The position numbers and the translations under genes are program-made. From assembly GCA_002099365.1 (NCBI GenBank), contig MSED01000003.1, forward strand, positions 496,001 through 560,000: a DNA stretch of 64,000 nucleotides, written 5' to 3'. How positions within the stretch are numbered: position 1 is the stretch's first letter; each line of letters opens with the position of its first letter. Of this stretch, positions 42,698-54,194 are shown one piece after another. The stretch comes from Phialophora verrucosa (Eukaryota; Ascomycota; Eurotiomycetes; Chaetothyriales; Herpotrichiellaceae). The notes under the pieces were generated by a model, which was not told the DNA's origin, did not search any database, and saw only the letters and a program-made list of their open reading frames with translations.

Positions 42698-44089
42698 ATG
42701 GCTGTCATGTCTGGCGCAGAGGCCCCGGGGACTCAGGCCCAAGTGCGAGTTCGGCTAACCACTCGAGACACAGATCTTGCTCTTGAAGACAACGCTGCGA
42801 TCCTCATCCCCACCTCTTTCCGTCGCTTGACTCTTTCAACCCTCGTCAACAGCCTGCTGAAGACCGAGAAAGCGATCCCGCTAGAATTCATCATCAATGG
42901 CACATACTTAAGGACTACCCTTGAAGAATATCTGACGAGCAACGGCATCTCTGCGGAGACAACCCTCGCAGTCGAATATGTACGAGCACGAATCCCGCCG
43001 CAATACGTCGCATCCTTCCAGCATGACGACTGGGTCAGCGACGTGGATGTCATGTCTAGCACTTCTCCAAGGATCCTCTCTGCCAGTTATGACGGCCTGT
43101 TAAGAGTCTGGAACACTTCTTCGCAAATTCTAGCCACATCTCCTGCTGCGACCCAGGGCGGACATGGCTCTTTCATCAAGTCGGCCAAGTTTATATCTCC
43201 CACCCAGCTTGTCTCCGGTGGCTTTGACCGGACACTGAGGCTGTGGCAATACTCGGAGGATCAAGTCGGGTTCTCGGCCACTTTGTCGCCCCAGATCGAG
43301 CTCTACGGACACACATCTTCGGTGGAGTCTGTCTGTGCCCATGCCGCATCTTCCCGCATTCTCTCAGCCTCCTCGGACCATTCAGTCGGTTTTTGGTCGA
43401 CTCGGAAATCCGACGCACCTGCGGCACCAGAGGTCCTGGTTCCTAAGACAAGAACGAAAGATGGCAAGAAGAGGAAGCTCAACAATGAGGTATCCGTGTC
43501 CCAGCGAGGGCCGCTCGCCCTGATGCAACAGCATACTGGTCCAGTTTCGGGTGCCATGTTTGACCTCAACGACTCCACGGTCGGCTACTCAGCATCTTGG
43601 GACCAGACCGTACGAACTTGGGATTTGGTCACCGCTTCTCTGGTCGACACTCGAACCACGTCCAGCGCGTTGTTCTGCATCGAGCAAATGCCCGCGCTTC
43701 ATCTCATCGCGAGTGGGTCGGTAAGCCGCGTCGTCAAACTTGTGGATCCTCGAGCATCCGCTGCCACGGTGACTGCTATGACACTCAAAGGCCACAAGAA
43801 CACCGTCGTCAGCCTTGCCCGTGACCCTACCAATGATTATACCATTGTCAGTGGCAGTCACGATGGCACTTGCAGAGTTTGGGATGTCCGAAGCACCAAG
43901 CAAGAAAAGGAAGGCGCCGTTGGGCAGAGCCTGTACACCTTGGCGAGAGCAAGCCTCAACGGTGGCCCGAGTCCGGCGACAGGTGACGGTGTCAAAGTGT
44001 TTGGGGTGTGCTGGCACCCAGACGTTGGCATTCTCAGCGCTGGTGAGGATAAGGCAGTGCAAATCAACCGGAGTGACGGCCAGACATGA
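42698..44089 (+). CDS. YTM1: Ribosome biogenesis WD40 protein Ytm1 (WDR12)
   Basis: Intronless, 463 residues. Ytm1 joins Erb1 and Nop7 (PeBoW) and is pulled off pre-60S particles by the AAA ATPase Rea1. The N-terminal NLE/ubiquitin-like domain (about 16-95), which binds the Rea1 MIDAS, is visible as VRVRLTTRDTDLALEDNAAI, then LIPTSFRRLTLSTLVNSLL and EYLTSNGISAETTLAVEYV. A beta-propeller follows with blades such as ILSASYDGLLRVWN, LVSGGFDRTLRLWQY, ILSASSDHSVGFWS, SASWDQTVRTWDL and IVSGSHDGTCRVWD. A basic loop (TRTKDGKKRKLNNE) interrupts the propeller and may be a nuclear signal. Length and order match the family. Confidence 0.96.
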   Translation: MAVMSGAEAPGTQAQVRVRLTTRDTDLALEDNAAILIPTSFRRLTLSTLVNSLLKTEKAIPLEFIINGTYLRTTLEEYLTSNGISAETTLAVEYVRARIPPQYVASFQHDDWVSDVDVMSSTSPRILSASYDGLLRVWNTSSQILATSPAATQGGHGSFIKSAKFISPTQLVSGGFDRTLRLWQYSEDQVGFSATLSPQIELYGHTSSVESVCAHAASSRILSASSDHSVGFWSTRKSDAPAAPEVLVPKTRTKDGKKRKLNNEVSVSQRGPLALMQQHTGPVSGAMFDLNDSTVGYSASWDQTVRTWDLVTASLVDTRTTSSALFCIEQMPALHLIASGSVSRVVKLVDPRASAATVTAMTLKGHKNTVVSLARDPTNDYTIVSGSHDGTCRVWDVRSTKQEKEGAVGQSLYTLARASLNGGPSPATGDGVKVFGVCWHPDVGILSAGEDKAVQINRSDGQT

Positions 44090-45680
44090 TGTGATAGGAG
44101 CGGACAAGTAGGAAAAACTAAGGATCCACCATTTCACGGACAATTGTCCAACACCGCATGCGGATGGCGACCTTGTCAGAACTCCCAGGACTTGACGTTG
44201 ACCCCTCAACTTGTCAAGCCATTGATGCGGAGATTTCGAGCCAAGTCCAGCCACATCGAAGTTGGCCTTGCTTGGCTCGTGCTATGCACTGTGCTCCCTG
44301 GCAGGGACTCATCAAGGAGGCGCCACCACATTCAGATGCATGCATCATCATCTGGGGAAATGCCTTTTCCCTCAGCTCTGCGAGCACAGTCCGGCGGGGA
44401 GCACCGGCATCGCAGTGTCAAAGATAGTCGTGGTTGGAGGGGGAACACACGGGAAGCACGCTAATGAAGTAGCGGTGCAGATTGACTTACGTATGCAATG
44501 CGAGATGACCGAGAGGGCATTGGCTGTGGTTGAACACAGAGGTTACACGTGCATCCAGGAACCGGAGGAATGTGCACGAGTGTGTTGACACGATCTCGGG
44601 GGTTAGGGAGCCGGAGATGAAGTGGCCGAAAGTGCGCTCGTCCGTACCAAAAAGTGGCAGGTCGTCGCTGTGGTTGCATTGAAGGAGGCTAGAGTTGAGC
44701 CACAGTCCAGCAGATCCGGAATAGGCGTGATGCACGGCAATTAGCGGGACATGCCGGTGCTGATAGACGAGAATGCGCCAAATGGTCAATTCAATTCAGG
44801 AGCAGGGAAAGACCCGACTCTATATGGAGCAACACCGCCGCCTGGCCATGGTGAAAGAGGAAATGGCATGCCCTGAAAAGACTCGGGGGGCGATCTTGTA
44901 ATTAATATGCCCGGTATAGTGACGGTAGTGTGAGTCAAGGCCCTGGGCGTGTGTCGATGCACAACTCGGCCATTGGGCTGGTTCTGCAAAACAGTGGAGG
45001 GAGGCGTGCAGGGCCCTAGAATCCCGGCCACTGACCACCTGAACACTTGCATTGGTGACCGGCCTAGTGGCAGGCTCTGCGAACTGCGACCAGCGACCTG
45101 CGACCTGCGCTTTGCACTCCTTGCCTCAACACTCGCTCCGCTTCTGCATAGTCGAATCTTTTTTCCTGCCTCTGGTGCTTCTTCACTCTCGTTCAATAAT
45201 ACGGCATTAACATTTGGATTCATTCTTCTGCGTTTCGCCTTATTTCGATCGCTGCTTCGCTCGCCTTCGGACACGGGGGGACACCGTCTCGCTTTCGCAC
45301 CCCTGTCGACCTTCGCTTATACAAACAAAGTCCGTCACTCCACGATCTGACATAACGCTCGGTCCAGCCACACCCATCAATTCGTTGCTCCGGCCAGCTC
45401 AAGGAGTCTGCAAACATCTCGCTCGCTTTTCGCTGACGATAGGAGACCGAAGACTCCCAGAACAACCTACCGAGTAAGGCACTGTTGAACCAAAACTTCC
45501 GCCATTGGGTTGCTGACGGGAATCGATATGCAGGTTACCGACGGCCGTCCAACTACGTCCCATGTTTGCGTCCTAGTCCTGCATACCTAAACCTTTTGTT
45601 CTTTGGTTACGGTCCGAAGTGGTCGACCGCCCCGTCAGACTTGCAACACTCCCCGTCGGGTATCGCGTAGAACCAGCTTC
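44090..45680. other. Intergenic, 1.6 kb upstream of disordered protein gene
   Basis: Holds the YTM1 3' flank and a long promoter/leader. A direct repeat of tgcgacc units occurs near 45075-45110 (gcgaactgcgaccagcgacc...). No gene is supported. Confidence 0.5.
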
Positions 45681-48533
45681 ATGCCCATCAAACTACCCAA
45701 GGGTTTTCAAAGAAGGAAATCTTCCGGCCATGCCTTGGACGAGGTGCGCAACCCTCCTGGAGAGTCGACCTTCAGGGTGCTTGAGAGGCCAGCAAGCAAG
45801 GGCAAGTCGTTTGATGGAGGAATGCACCTGAGAATGACCAGCACAGGAGGTCCAATGCCCCCGCCAAAGGATCAATATGGCAACGGGGACGTGGACATGT
45901 TCGCGGTCGGCCGCCCGGATGCAAGCAACCGGTACGCGAAGAAGACGTCTCTACAAACGTCACCAGACTGACCTTGGTATCTAGGGGAAGCGGTGGCACT
46001 GAACGTTCTCACTCGACCGCCCCTTATGACAGTGCCGCATCCTCTGCCCGTCTGAGCACCTCGTCGACGAATCCTTCCTCCATTGACACCAAGTCAGATA
46101 AGAATGTGCAAGCCAAACCTTACAATGACATACCTGTTCCTCCTGCCCCGTCGGCACGCCCAGGATTCCTCCGCAGCCCTGCAAGAACATTTTCCTTCGG
46201 GGTCGTCAAGGGCAGTCGAGGATCGCCAACCTCGCCAGATGCTGCGCTGCCACCGCTCGTGAACAACAAGAGGAACAGGACAGTCACGGAGAGCACAGCG
46301 AGTACTGCCACACCCCCTAGACTATTCGAATCGGATCTATCATTGGATAACACGGAATTGGATGGATTCGGAAACATGTTCGACCACATTGGGTCTAGTC
46401 CTGACCCGGGGCCAACGCGGCTTATACACCAAGAGGTACAAGCCAGCTCAGACACCTTTCCCTTCTGCCATCTTTCTTGTCATACTAATGTCTCCCACCA
46501 AGGTCACCCACTCCTCTCCTGTCACAAGCTATCCGCCCACTGCCTATCCAGGAGCCAGTGCCCTTCGTTCCAGCCGAGCACCTCCTCCGCAACCCATTTC
46601 TACCGACCGATCACAAGCAATCGAATCGTCGCCCTACTCATGGAACTCTCAAACTTCTCATGATGGCTTGATACGGTCTCCTAGCCCTTCAAAGACCATT
46701 ACTCAAGGCAGTCCCCAGAGGTCGAGAGAACCAGCCATGCAAACCGGCAGGTTCGGCTCCATGTCTGAAGTCTCGACCTCGGTGACTTCCAGAGGACCGC
46801 CAGGTCAAAATGTCCCTGCACAAGAGGAGGACTTACACCCGCCGCCATTATCACCGACTAAATCCAAGGAAAGTGCTCAGCCCTCAGCAAGCTCGGCAAG
46901 AGATGCTATTGGTTTGTCACCAGCCTCAGAGTACAGTGCCACGTTTGATCCAGTCATGGCTGAAAATGCCCAACTTGCACACCTGTATCAGGAGACCAAG
47001 GACCCTCCGCCCAAGCCCACCACCGGCAACAAAGTGATGACGCCTGCCCAGTGGGAACGTTATAAGGAACAAAAAGAGATGGATCGGCGACTGGGTGCAT
47101 TGTCTGACGACAGTGGCTCTGAGGCAGGTGCCAATTCGGACGATGATGACGACGATGAGCTCGAAAGAGGTAAACAAGCTGCGAAGCAACGGCGAAAGCA
47201 AGAAGCTCATCTCGCTGTCTACCGGCAGAAGATGATGAAGGTGACAGGGGAGGTTCCGCCAAACCGGCCGGGAAGCAGCCTCAGCGCTTTACGGCCGGGA
47301 AATGCAAGCTCACCGGATCTCAACAACCGCATGTCGCACATGACGCTGGATTCGAAGACTTCCGGCAAAAGCAGCGGGGAGGAGGAGGATGAAGATGAAG
47401 ATGTGCCTCTTGGAATCCTTGCCGCACACGGGTTTCCAAACAGAAACAGGCCGCCAACGCGCCTAGCAAATTCCCCGTCCAACTCGAATCTTCGAGCTGT
47501 CAGTCAGCATCAGGGAGCCCCGTCTATGAAGGGAGGCAATCTGCCCGTCTTTGCTCGACAGCTCCCACCGGATCCCTACTACGGAGCAAGCATCGTCAAT
47601 CCCTCACACCGTGAAGCACTGGCGCTGCATCCCACTGCCGTTCCTCAAGGTGCTGGCCCTTCAACTGCTCATCCCATCCACCCTTCTGGACTCGTTGGGG
47701 TCATCGCTGGAGAGGAACGCGCTAGAGCCGCAAGGAGAGGAAGTCCCAATCCGGCGGGGGCCTACGATATGCCTCCTATGCCTCCACATCCTGGTATGGT
47801 GCGGTCACAAACCACCGGGACTTTTCCTGCAATGGGCTATCAAGGAATGCCACCAATGCCCGGAATGCCTCCAATGATGACCGCTGGTGATCAGGCCCAG
47901 ATCCAGATGGCCCAGCAGATGAATCAAATGATGCAGATGCAGATGCAATGGATGCAACAAATGTCCCAAGCGATGGGCGGACCAGGGAACCCGAACCAGA
48001 TGAACATGCCTCCTTATGCAGGCCCACCAAATTTTGCGCCGTCAAGACCACAATCCATGCATATGCAAAACCCCCCAGCTCCGCAGGCGAACCAGAGGAC
48101 TATGAGCACGCTGAACCCGAGCATGGCACCGTGGAATTCTGGCCAACAGCTATTACCATCGATCAACGTCAACGGGAATTATGCTCCGTCGATCGCACCT
48201 TCTGAGCGAAGCAACGTCGGCCTGGCATCGAGATACCGGCCAGTGTCAATCGCGCCAGAACCAGACGCGGGATCGCATCGACGCGCGTCAACGTTTACAT
48301 CAACAAGCGTCCGCCCCTGGTCTTCAGTGGACAACGCGCCTCGACCGCCCCAGCATGGTGCTAAACCGTCGGTGAACACTCTCGGGCGGAGGTCGCCGCT
48401 GGCCATCCAGGATGAGGATGACGATGAACAAGGGTGGGCGGAGATGAAAATGAAAAAGGACAAGAAGCAAAAGAGCTGGGCGCTCCGAAAAGGACAGAAC
48501 GCCCTGCAAGAATTGTACAACCCGGCATCATGA
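45681..48533 (+). CDS. Large disordered conserved fungal protein, 910 aa
   Basis: Three exons (45681-45931, 45985-46435, 46503-48533) keep frame across introns of 53 and 67 bp; the second intron has a catactaatg branch site. The protein is Ser/Pro-rich and mostly disordered. Ordered-looking elements are the N-terminal MPIKLPKGFQRRKSSG, then TFRVLERPASKGKSFD, and a charged, probable coiled segment MTPAQWERYKEQKEMDRRLG followed by an acidic block and GKQAAKQRRKQEAHLAVYRQ. A Met/Gln-rich stretch (residues about 710-760) contains QMNQMMQMQMQWMQQMSQAM. The C-terminus ends QEL YNPAS after a Lys-rich MKKDKKQKSW. I recognise this as a conserved Pezizomycotina hypothetical but cannot name a function. 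Confidence 0.82.
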
Positions 48534-49512
48534 CGACCTGGCCTTTGCGACTTTTGCGCTTCCCCCACATCAGCGTCTTTTGGAGGAAGTAATGAGCGGC
48601 ATTATTGTGTTTGGATGTTTTGAGACGGCTAAGCATATGAGCATCCGCGAGGAAGTGGCAAAAGTTCTGGGATAATGGTATACCGTTGAAGTGCAGAGCG
48701 CGCTTTGGATGTATAGAGGGCGACTCGGGCTCTTTGAAGATATATGAAAATGCATAGTTGTAAAATAATACAGGATCACACTGCGAACAGCACGCTGCGA
48801 ATTCGCCCCGTTTCCGGTCTTTGCTTCGAACAGGAAAACGTGCCAAGCCGAAATCTCGTCCCACTCTCAGTCTGAGGCTGACAGGCACCACGCAGGCACC
48901 AGGTGGCGCCGATCTGGACCTGGCGGCTTTCTGGACGGCAGATCTCGCACAAGAAGTGGTGGCAGGGAAGCGAACCCTTAGACGAACACGGGCCTCGTTT
49001 ACCTGACCACTTGCCTTGTCACACACTTGCGGGCTGAATTTGGGCACCATCAGGCAATTGAATCTTCGTTCGTGGTGGTTACGCTGCCCTTTTGTCTACC
49101 TAGTGACGGTCGTTTGGCCTGCGTCAATCAGGCCGAGGCCCGCTCATCGCACAGTAGGACCGACAACAAACAAGAGGAGGATTGTCTTCTTGCATCTGGT
49201 AAGCACATAACCAACGTGGACTCCTTCTTGCGCACTGCACTTGACACGATCCCTGTTCCTTTAAACCTAGCGGGACAGTACATCGTGGCGGAATTGATGA
49301 CAAGCGAGTCAGATTCCATGCCAACAAAGGCGTATGCTTTTACCATTCCGGTGCTCGTCTGTTTGTTAGCTCTCCTGCTAGGCAGCGGTCTCAGAAGTGT
49401 CTCTCATCAGCTTGTTAGTGAAGGTCATGACACTAATTTGAGCTGGAAAATAGAGCGGCAATTCTCTTCTCTTTTCGGTAGAGGGCTGGACGGGTTCTCG
49501 TCACTCGCTAAC
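48534..49512. other. Intergenic/5' leader of M16 peptidase
   Basis: About 1 kb. The M16 peptidase frame stays open from 49027, with an in-frame ATG at 49297 (see finding). Otherwise no gene. Confidence 0.5.
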
Positions 49513-52500
49513 ATGGTTTCCATCCGGTCAAGCCCTCGCTTTCGACAGCTGCAAAAAATCCAACCTGACTACTGTCCGAGCACCATCACGCAGTATGAAT
49601 CCGCACGCACGGGCATGCGAGTGATCGTGGTGGACCAGGAGGGGCCGAAGTTGCATGGCTTCTTTGTCTTGGCCACCGAGATCCACGACGACTCTGGCGC
49701 GCCGCATACGTTGGAGCACCTGTGTTTCATGGGCTCCAAGAGTTACAAGTACAAAGGATTCTTGGACAAGCTCGCCACAAGGGCGTATTCGGGGACCAAC
49801 GCCTGGACGGCTACCGATCACACCGCCTACACGCTGGAGACGGCGGGATGGGCGGGCTTTGCTCAGATTCTGCCGGTCTACCTTGAGCATGTCATTCTTC
49901 CGACGCTGACCGACGCTGGTTGCACCACCGAAGTCCATCATATTGATGGAAACGGCCACGACGCCGGTGTCGTGTACTCGGAGATGCAGGGTGTGCAGAA
50001 CACCGCGTCCGAGCTTATCGAGCTGCAGTCGAAGCGCTTCCTCTACCCTGAAGGCGTGGGCTACCGCTATGAGACCGGCGGCATGATGGAGCAGCTCCGC
50101 GTCCTGACCGCCGATCGCATTCGAGAATTCCACCGCGAGATGTACCAGCCCAAGAATCTCTGCGTCGCGATCTTTGGTGAGGCGGATCACAAAGAGCTGC
50201 TCGCGATCCTGGACGACTTTGAAACCTCGATTCTTTCAGATATTCCGAGTCCCGATGCACCCTTCAAGCGGCCTTGGATTGAGTCAGAATTGACGCCGCC
50301 ACTGACGGAGTCGACGCTGCTGAAGGTTGAGTTTCCCGAGGAGGACGAATCATTCGGGGAGATTGACATCCGGTTCCTGGGTCCGGATTGCGCCGATGCT
50401 TTGGCCGCGGGAGCCCTGAATATTGTCCTCTTGTACCTCGCCGGCTCCTCAGCCGCGCTTCTTGACCATGTCCTCGTCGAAAAAGAGCAACTGGCAAGTG
50501 GGATCTATTATCAAATCGACTGTCGTCCGCGGACCGAGATCCAGTTTTCAATGTCGAGCGTCGAGACCGGGCGGCTAGAAGAGGTGGAGAAGCGCTTCTT
50601 CGAGGTCCTTAAAGATGCCATGGATAAACCTTTGGACATGGATTTTATAAAAGATTGTATCGACAGGCAAGTGAGGACATACAAGTTCAGTGCTGAGGGC
50701 TCACCAACTGCGTTTGCGGACTACATTATCACAGACTACCTGTACGGCAAGAGAGACGGCTCGACGCTCGAATATGTGAAGTCATTGAGCCCATACACTG
50801 AAACCCTGGCGGGTTGGACGGAAGCGCAGTGGAAGGCATACATCAAGAAGTACCTTTCCGACGCACCTCATGTGTCCATCTTGGGCGTTCCATCAGCACG
50901 GTTGTCGGAAAAGCTGAAGGCGGACGAAGCAAACAGAATCGAGGGGCAGAAGGCAAGATTAGGACCTGACGGTCTGAAGAAGATGCAGGAAAGGCTCGAG
51001 AAAGCGAAAGCCGAGAACGACCGCGAAATTCCGACAGAGCTCCTGGGGAAATTCAAGGTGCCTATGACGGACTCGATCCACTTCGTCTCGACATCCGGTG
51101 CACGGGCAGGTCTAGCCCAGGAGATTGGCAAGCGAAACAACAGATTTCAGAAGATCATCGACAGCGATTCGAAAGGGGTGTCACTGTTTCTCGATTTTGA
51201 GCACATTCCGACCAATTTTGCAAGAGTCAACATGATCATTTCAACCGAGACCCTTCCGGACGAGCTACGACCGCTGCTATCAATCTACATGGAAGCATTC
51301 TTCAACCTGCCCGTCAAGCGAGGCGACGAGGTCGTTGACTTCCAACAGGTTGTGACCGAGCTCGAGCGGGATACCGTTGGCTATTCGATCGACAGCGCCA
51401 GCGCTCTGGGCAACGTTGAAGGCATCAGGGTCAGCTTTCAGGTCGAGATTGAACGGTACGACGTCGCGATTAAATGGCTGACAGAACTGCTCTACAAGTC
51501 CATCTTCGACATCGAGCGGCTGAAAGCCATCAACAGTCGCCTACTCGCGGATGTCCCTGACGCGAAGCGCAGTGGCGACGACATGATGGTCAACGTCCAT
51601 CTGATGAGCCATCTCTCGCCCAAATCGATAGGCCGCGCGCGGAGCACCTTGGTCAAAGCTCTGTACCTGAAACGCACCAAGCAACTTCTGGAGAAAGACC
51701 CAGAGCAAGTGGTCAAGCAATTCGAGCGTCTGCGAAGCACACTCTGCCGTTTCGAGAACTACCGTGTCCTGGTCATTACCGACCTTGAGAAAGTCCACGC
51801 ACCTGTCAGCACGTGGCAGCCTTTCTTGGAGAACGTGTCTCCCACGAACGAGCTCTCGCCCATCGGCAAACGGATCGAACGGTTGAGTGAAGCCGGTCGC
51901 AACCCGGGTAAACTGGCCTACGTGGTCCCTATGCCGACAATTGACTCTTCGTTCGCGTATTCTGTGGCACGTGGGCCGACGTCTTGGGACGATCCACAAA
52001 TGCCAGCCATAATGGTTGCCATGGCGTACATGAATGCCGTGGAAGGCCCGTTGTGGGTTGCCGTTCGAGGAACAGGTCTGGCGTACGGCACCAACATGGG
52101 CTACGACCTAGAGTCAGGTTTCGTTCACCTGGACGTATACCGCTCGCCCGACGCTTACAAGGCTTTTGAGGCGTCCAAAAAGATCGTGCATGACCACATG
52201 ACTGGAGAGGTGGAATTCGACCCGCTCATGCTGGAGGGCGCGATAAGTTCCATCGTGGTGAGCTTTGCGAACGAGCAGCAAACGCTTGCTAGTGCGGCGG
52301 GGTCAAGTTTCGTAAGGACCGTCATCAAGGGTTTGCCGGAGGATCACATGGCGAGGATGTTGAAGAAGGTTCGGGATGTGGGTGTGCAGGAGATTAAGAC
52401 GGCGCTGCAGGAGGTGGTGTTTGATATGTTCAGGCCGGGCAAGGCGGATATTGTTGTTACGTGTGCGACGGGATTGAAAGAGGTAAGTCTCCACTGTTTT

Positions 52501-52654
52501 GTGAATTCATCAAGGGCGGGCGTATCTAACGGCTGTATGACGCAGGCTATCGCCAACGGTCTCAAGCAAATGGGGTTTTCCCCCGAAATCCGCGACCTGA
52601 ACTATTTCCAGGATGACTATGGGTTGAAGCCCATTGACGGCGAGGATGATGATA

Positions 52655-52688
<34 letters not shown>

Positions 52689-52851
52689 TGATGACGACGA
52701 TGATGACGACGATGATGACGACGATGATGACGACGATGATGACGACGAGGATGACGACGAGGGCGAGGATGAGGGTGAGGATTCAGATGACATTGGGGGA
52801 AGCGAGGGATATGAAATTGTGGAAGGGAACGAGGATGATCTGGAAGAATAA
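49513..52851 (+). CDS. M16 zinc metallopeptidase (M16C-like, yeast YOL098C type)
   Basis: Coding exons 49513-52482 and 52546-52851 give 1091 residues; the 63-bp intron (gtaagt...cgcag, TCTAAC branch) is divisible by three and stop-free. The catalytic domain carries the inverted zinc motif HTLEH (His65, Glu68, His69) in DSGAPHTLEHLCFMGSKSY; Glu157 in GVVYSEMQGVQ is the likely third ligand. A second M16 half-domain begins in the C-terminal half, as in pitrilysin-type presequence-protease relatives. The extreme C-terminus is a long Glu/Asp tract (see repeat) followed by EGYEIVEGNEDDLEE. The start at 49513 begins MVSIRSSPRF, just before the conserved PDYCPSTITQYES. Cytosolic or membrane-linked location is uncertain. 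Confidence 0.88.
52648..52790 (+). repeat. Asp/Glu-coding trinucleotide/12-bp repeat at C-terminus
   Basis: The 3' coding region of the M16 peptidase contains a GAC/GAT/GAG tract, with about five tandem copies of the 12-bp unit gacgatgatgac. It encodes a run of Asp and Glu. Slippage could vary its length between strains. Confidence 0.85.
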
Positions 52852-53135
52852 AACGCGAGGCCGTTTGGACGATCCCGAGGTGATCCTTGCGCACACAGCG
52901 CATATCTGAGCATGAGGCATGATAGAATGACTACTGCGGTAGAGATGTAGACCATTTGGATGCACAAGACGCGATGACATGTTCCCGCCGACATGATGAC
53001 ACGGTGATCGGTGGCTGCGAGGCTTCCAGGCTGCGGCACGAGGCTGAGGCAAGGCTGAGGGTACGGCGAAGTACGCGCATGTGTCTGCGCGAACCGTGAG
53101 GCAGAACACAAGTGTACGTCTTGGTTGTGCTGCTC
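52852..53135. other. Convergent intergenic region
   Basis: 284 bp between the M16 peptidase (+) and the uncertain minus-strand gene. No feature recognised. Confidence 0.45.
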
Positions 53136-53870
53136 TCACACTGACAGAGATGAAGTGGTCTTCAGTGAGAGAGCGTAGCCGTGACCATACCGTCTGGAAG
53201 CAGTGCCTTCTCCACCAGTTAGTCGTGTTTCTGCGATGACGAATTGCAAAGTGGCAAACCTCGGGGTCGCACCTGTTGTGTGAAAGGCCTCGTCGATCCC
53301 GTTCAGGACCATCTGGTGGGCAGAATGTTTCTTCAACTCGTCGTCGACACGACTGTCCATCCATCTCCTAACCTTGTGGGCCGCGGTGCTGGAGATGGAG
53401 CTCGTGATACTGCGAGCGCCATGGCACGAACAACAGCAGGTTGATGCTTCCGAGCCCTTGATGTTGGGCCTCGCATCTCGGCCACATAGCCTGTGGTGGC
53501 CGCTATGGAAGATGTTTACTGATTCACACGTTAACGCCACGAGGCAGGAAAGATGGAAGCACACAGCGGGGCCTGACCTTTCTCCGGCTTGAAATACGGC
53601 ACAACGAACAGCACTGCCACCCCACCAATGGCACCGGACAGGAAAGCCCAAGCAATGGCCTGCATCGTGTTGTCCACTTGGAAATTGTCCTCTGGCGCCG
53701 CGGGAACTTTTGGACCGGCGGCTTTGGGACGGGCGGGACTTCTGGCTGGCACTTTCGATTCTCTGAGGATTTTTTGAAGAAAGAACCCAACCTCAGCGCC
53801 GGTCCCCTTCTTGTATTGCCCGGCAGCCAAGGGCGATAGCCCAGTGCTCCTCTACTCCTTGTATCAGCAT
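53136..53870 (-). CDS. Uncertain small membrane protein gene, multi-exon
   Basis: Reading the minus strand after a GAGTAG acceptor near 53859, an open frame reads RSTGLSPLAAGQYKKGTGAE, then VGFFLQKILRESK, a Pro/Ala linker, and a single transmembrane segment in QAIAWAFLSGAIGGVAVLF, then VVPYFKPEKGQ. No in-frame ATG precedes the exon; a possible first exon is MALSQSVPRSQ at about 54090-54058 (phase 0 donor GTGGGA). It then runs to a stop at 53531, or splices on. A second open frame at 53650-53136 contains VRRWMDSRVDDELKKHSAHQ and could be a later exon. The exon chain is unproven. No family recognised. The antisense strand also has open frames here. Confidence 0.35.
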
Positions 53871-54194
53871 CACCTCCTGGGTTTCTGTGAGGCATTTGCG
53901 GCCCAATTGGAAATGCAGTAGGAAAGGCAACCAGTCGCCTACTTCCCAGTTCGCATGCTTGGCTGCCAGGTTTGAGGATCTGGCTGTGCAAGCTTGTGCA
54001 AGATATATTGCACATCCTGCACAAAGAGGGTCTCTCTATTTTTCCCACCTGTGACCTGGGAACCGATTGACTCAACGCCATGCAAATGGCTTGGTGGACC
54101 AATTAGAGACTCGGCTGGTTCAGCCTTGGAACACCTTTCACTTTGCCTCAGCCTCGCAACCTGGAGCGATCTCCGTCGTCGTCGCCGCCAAATC

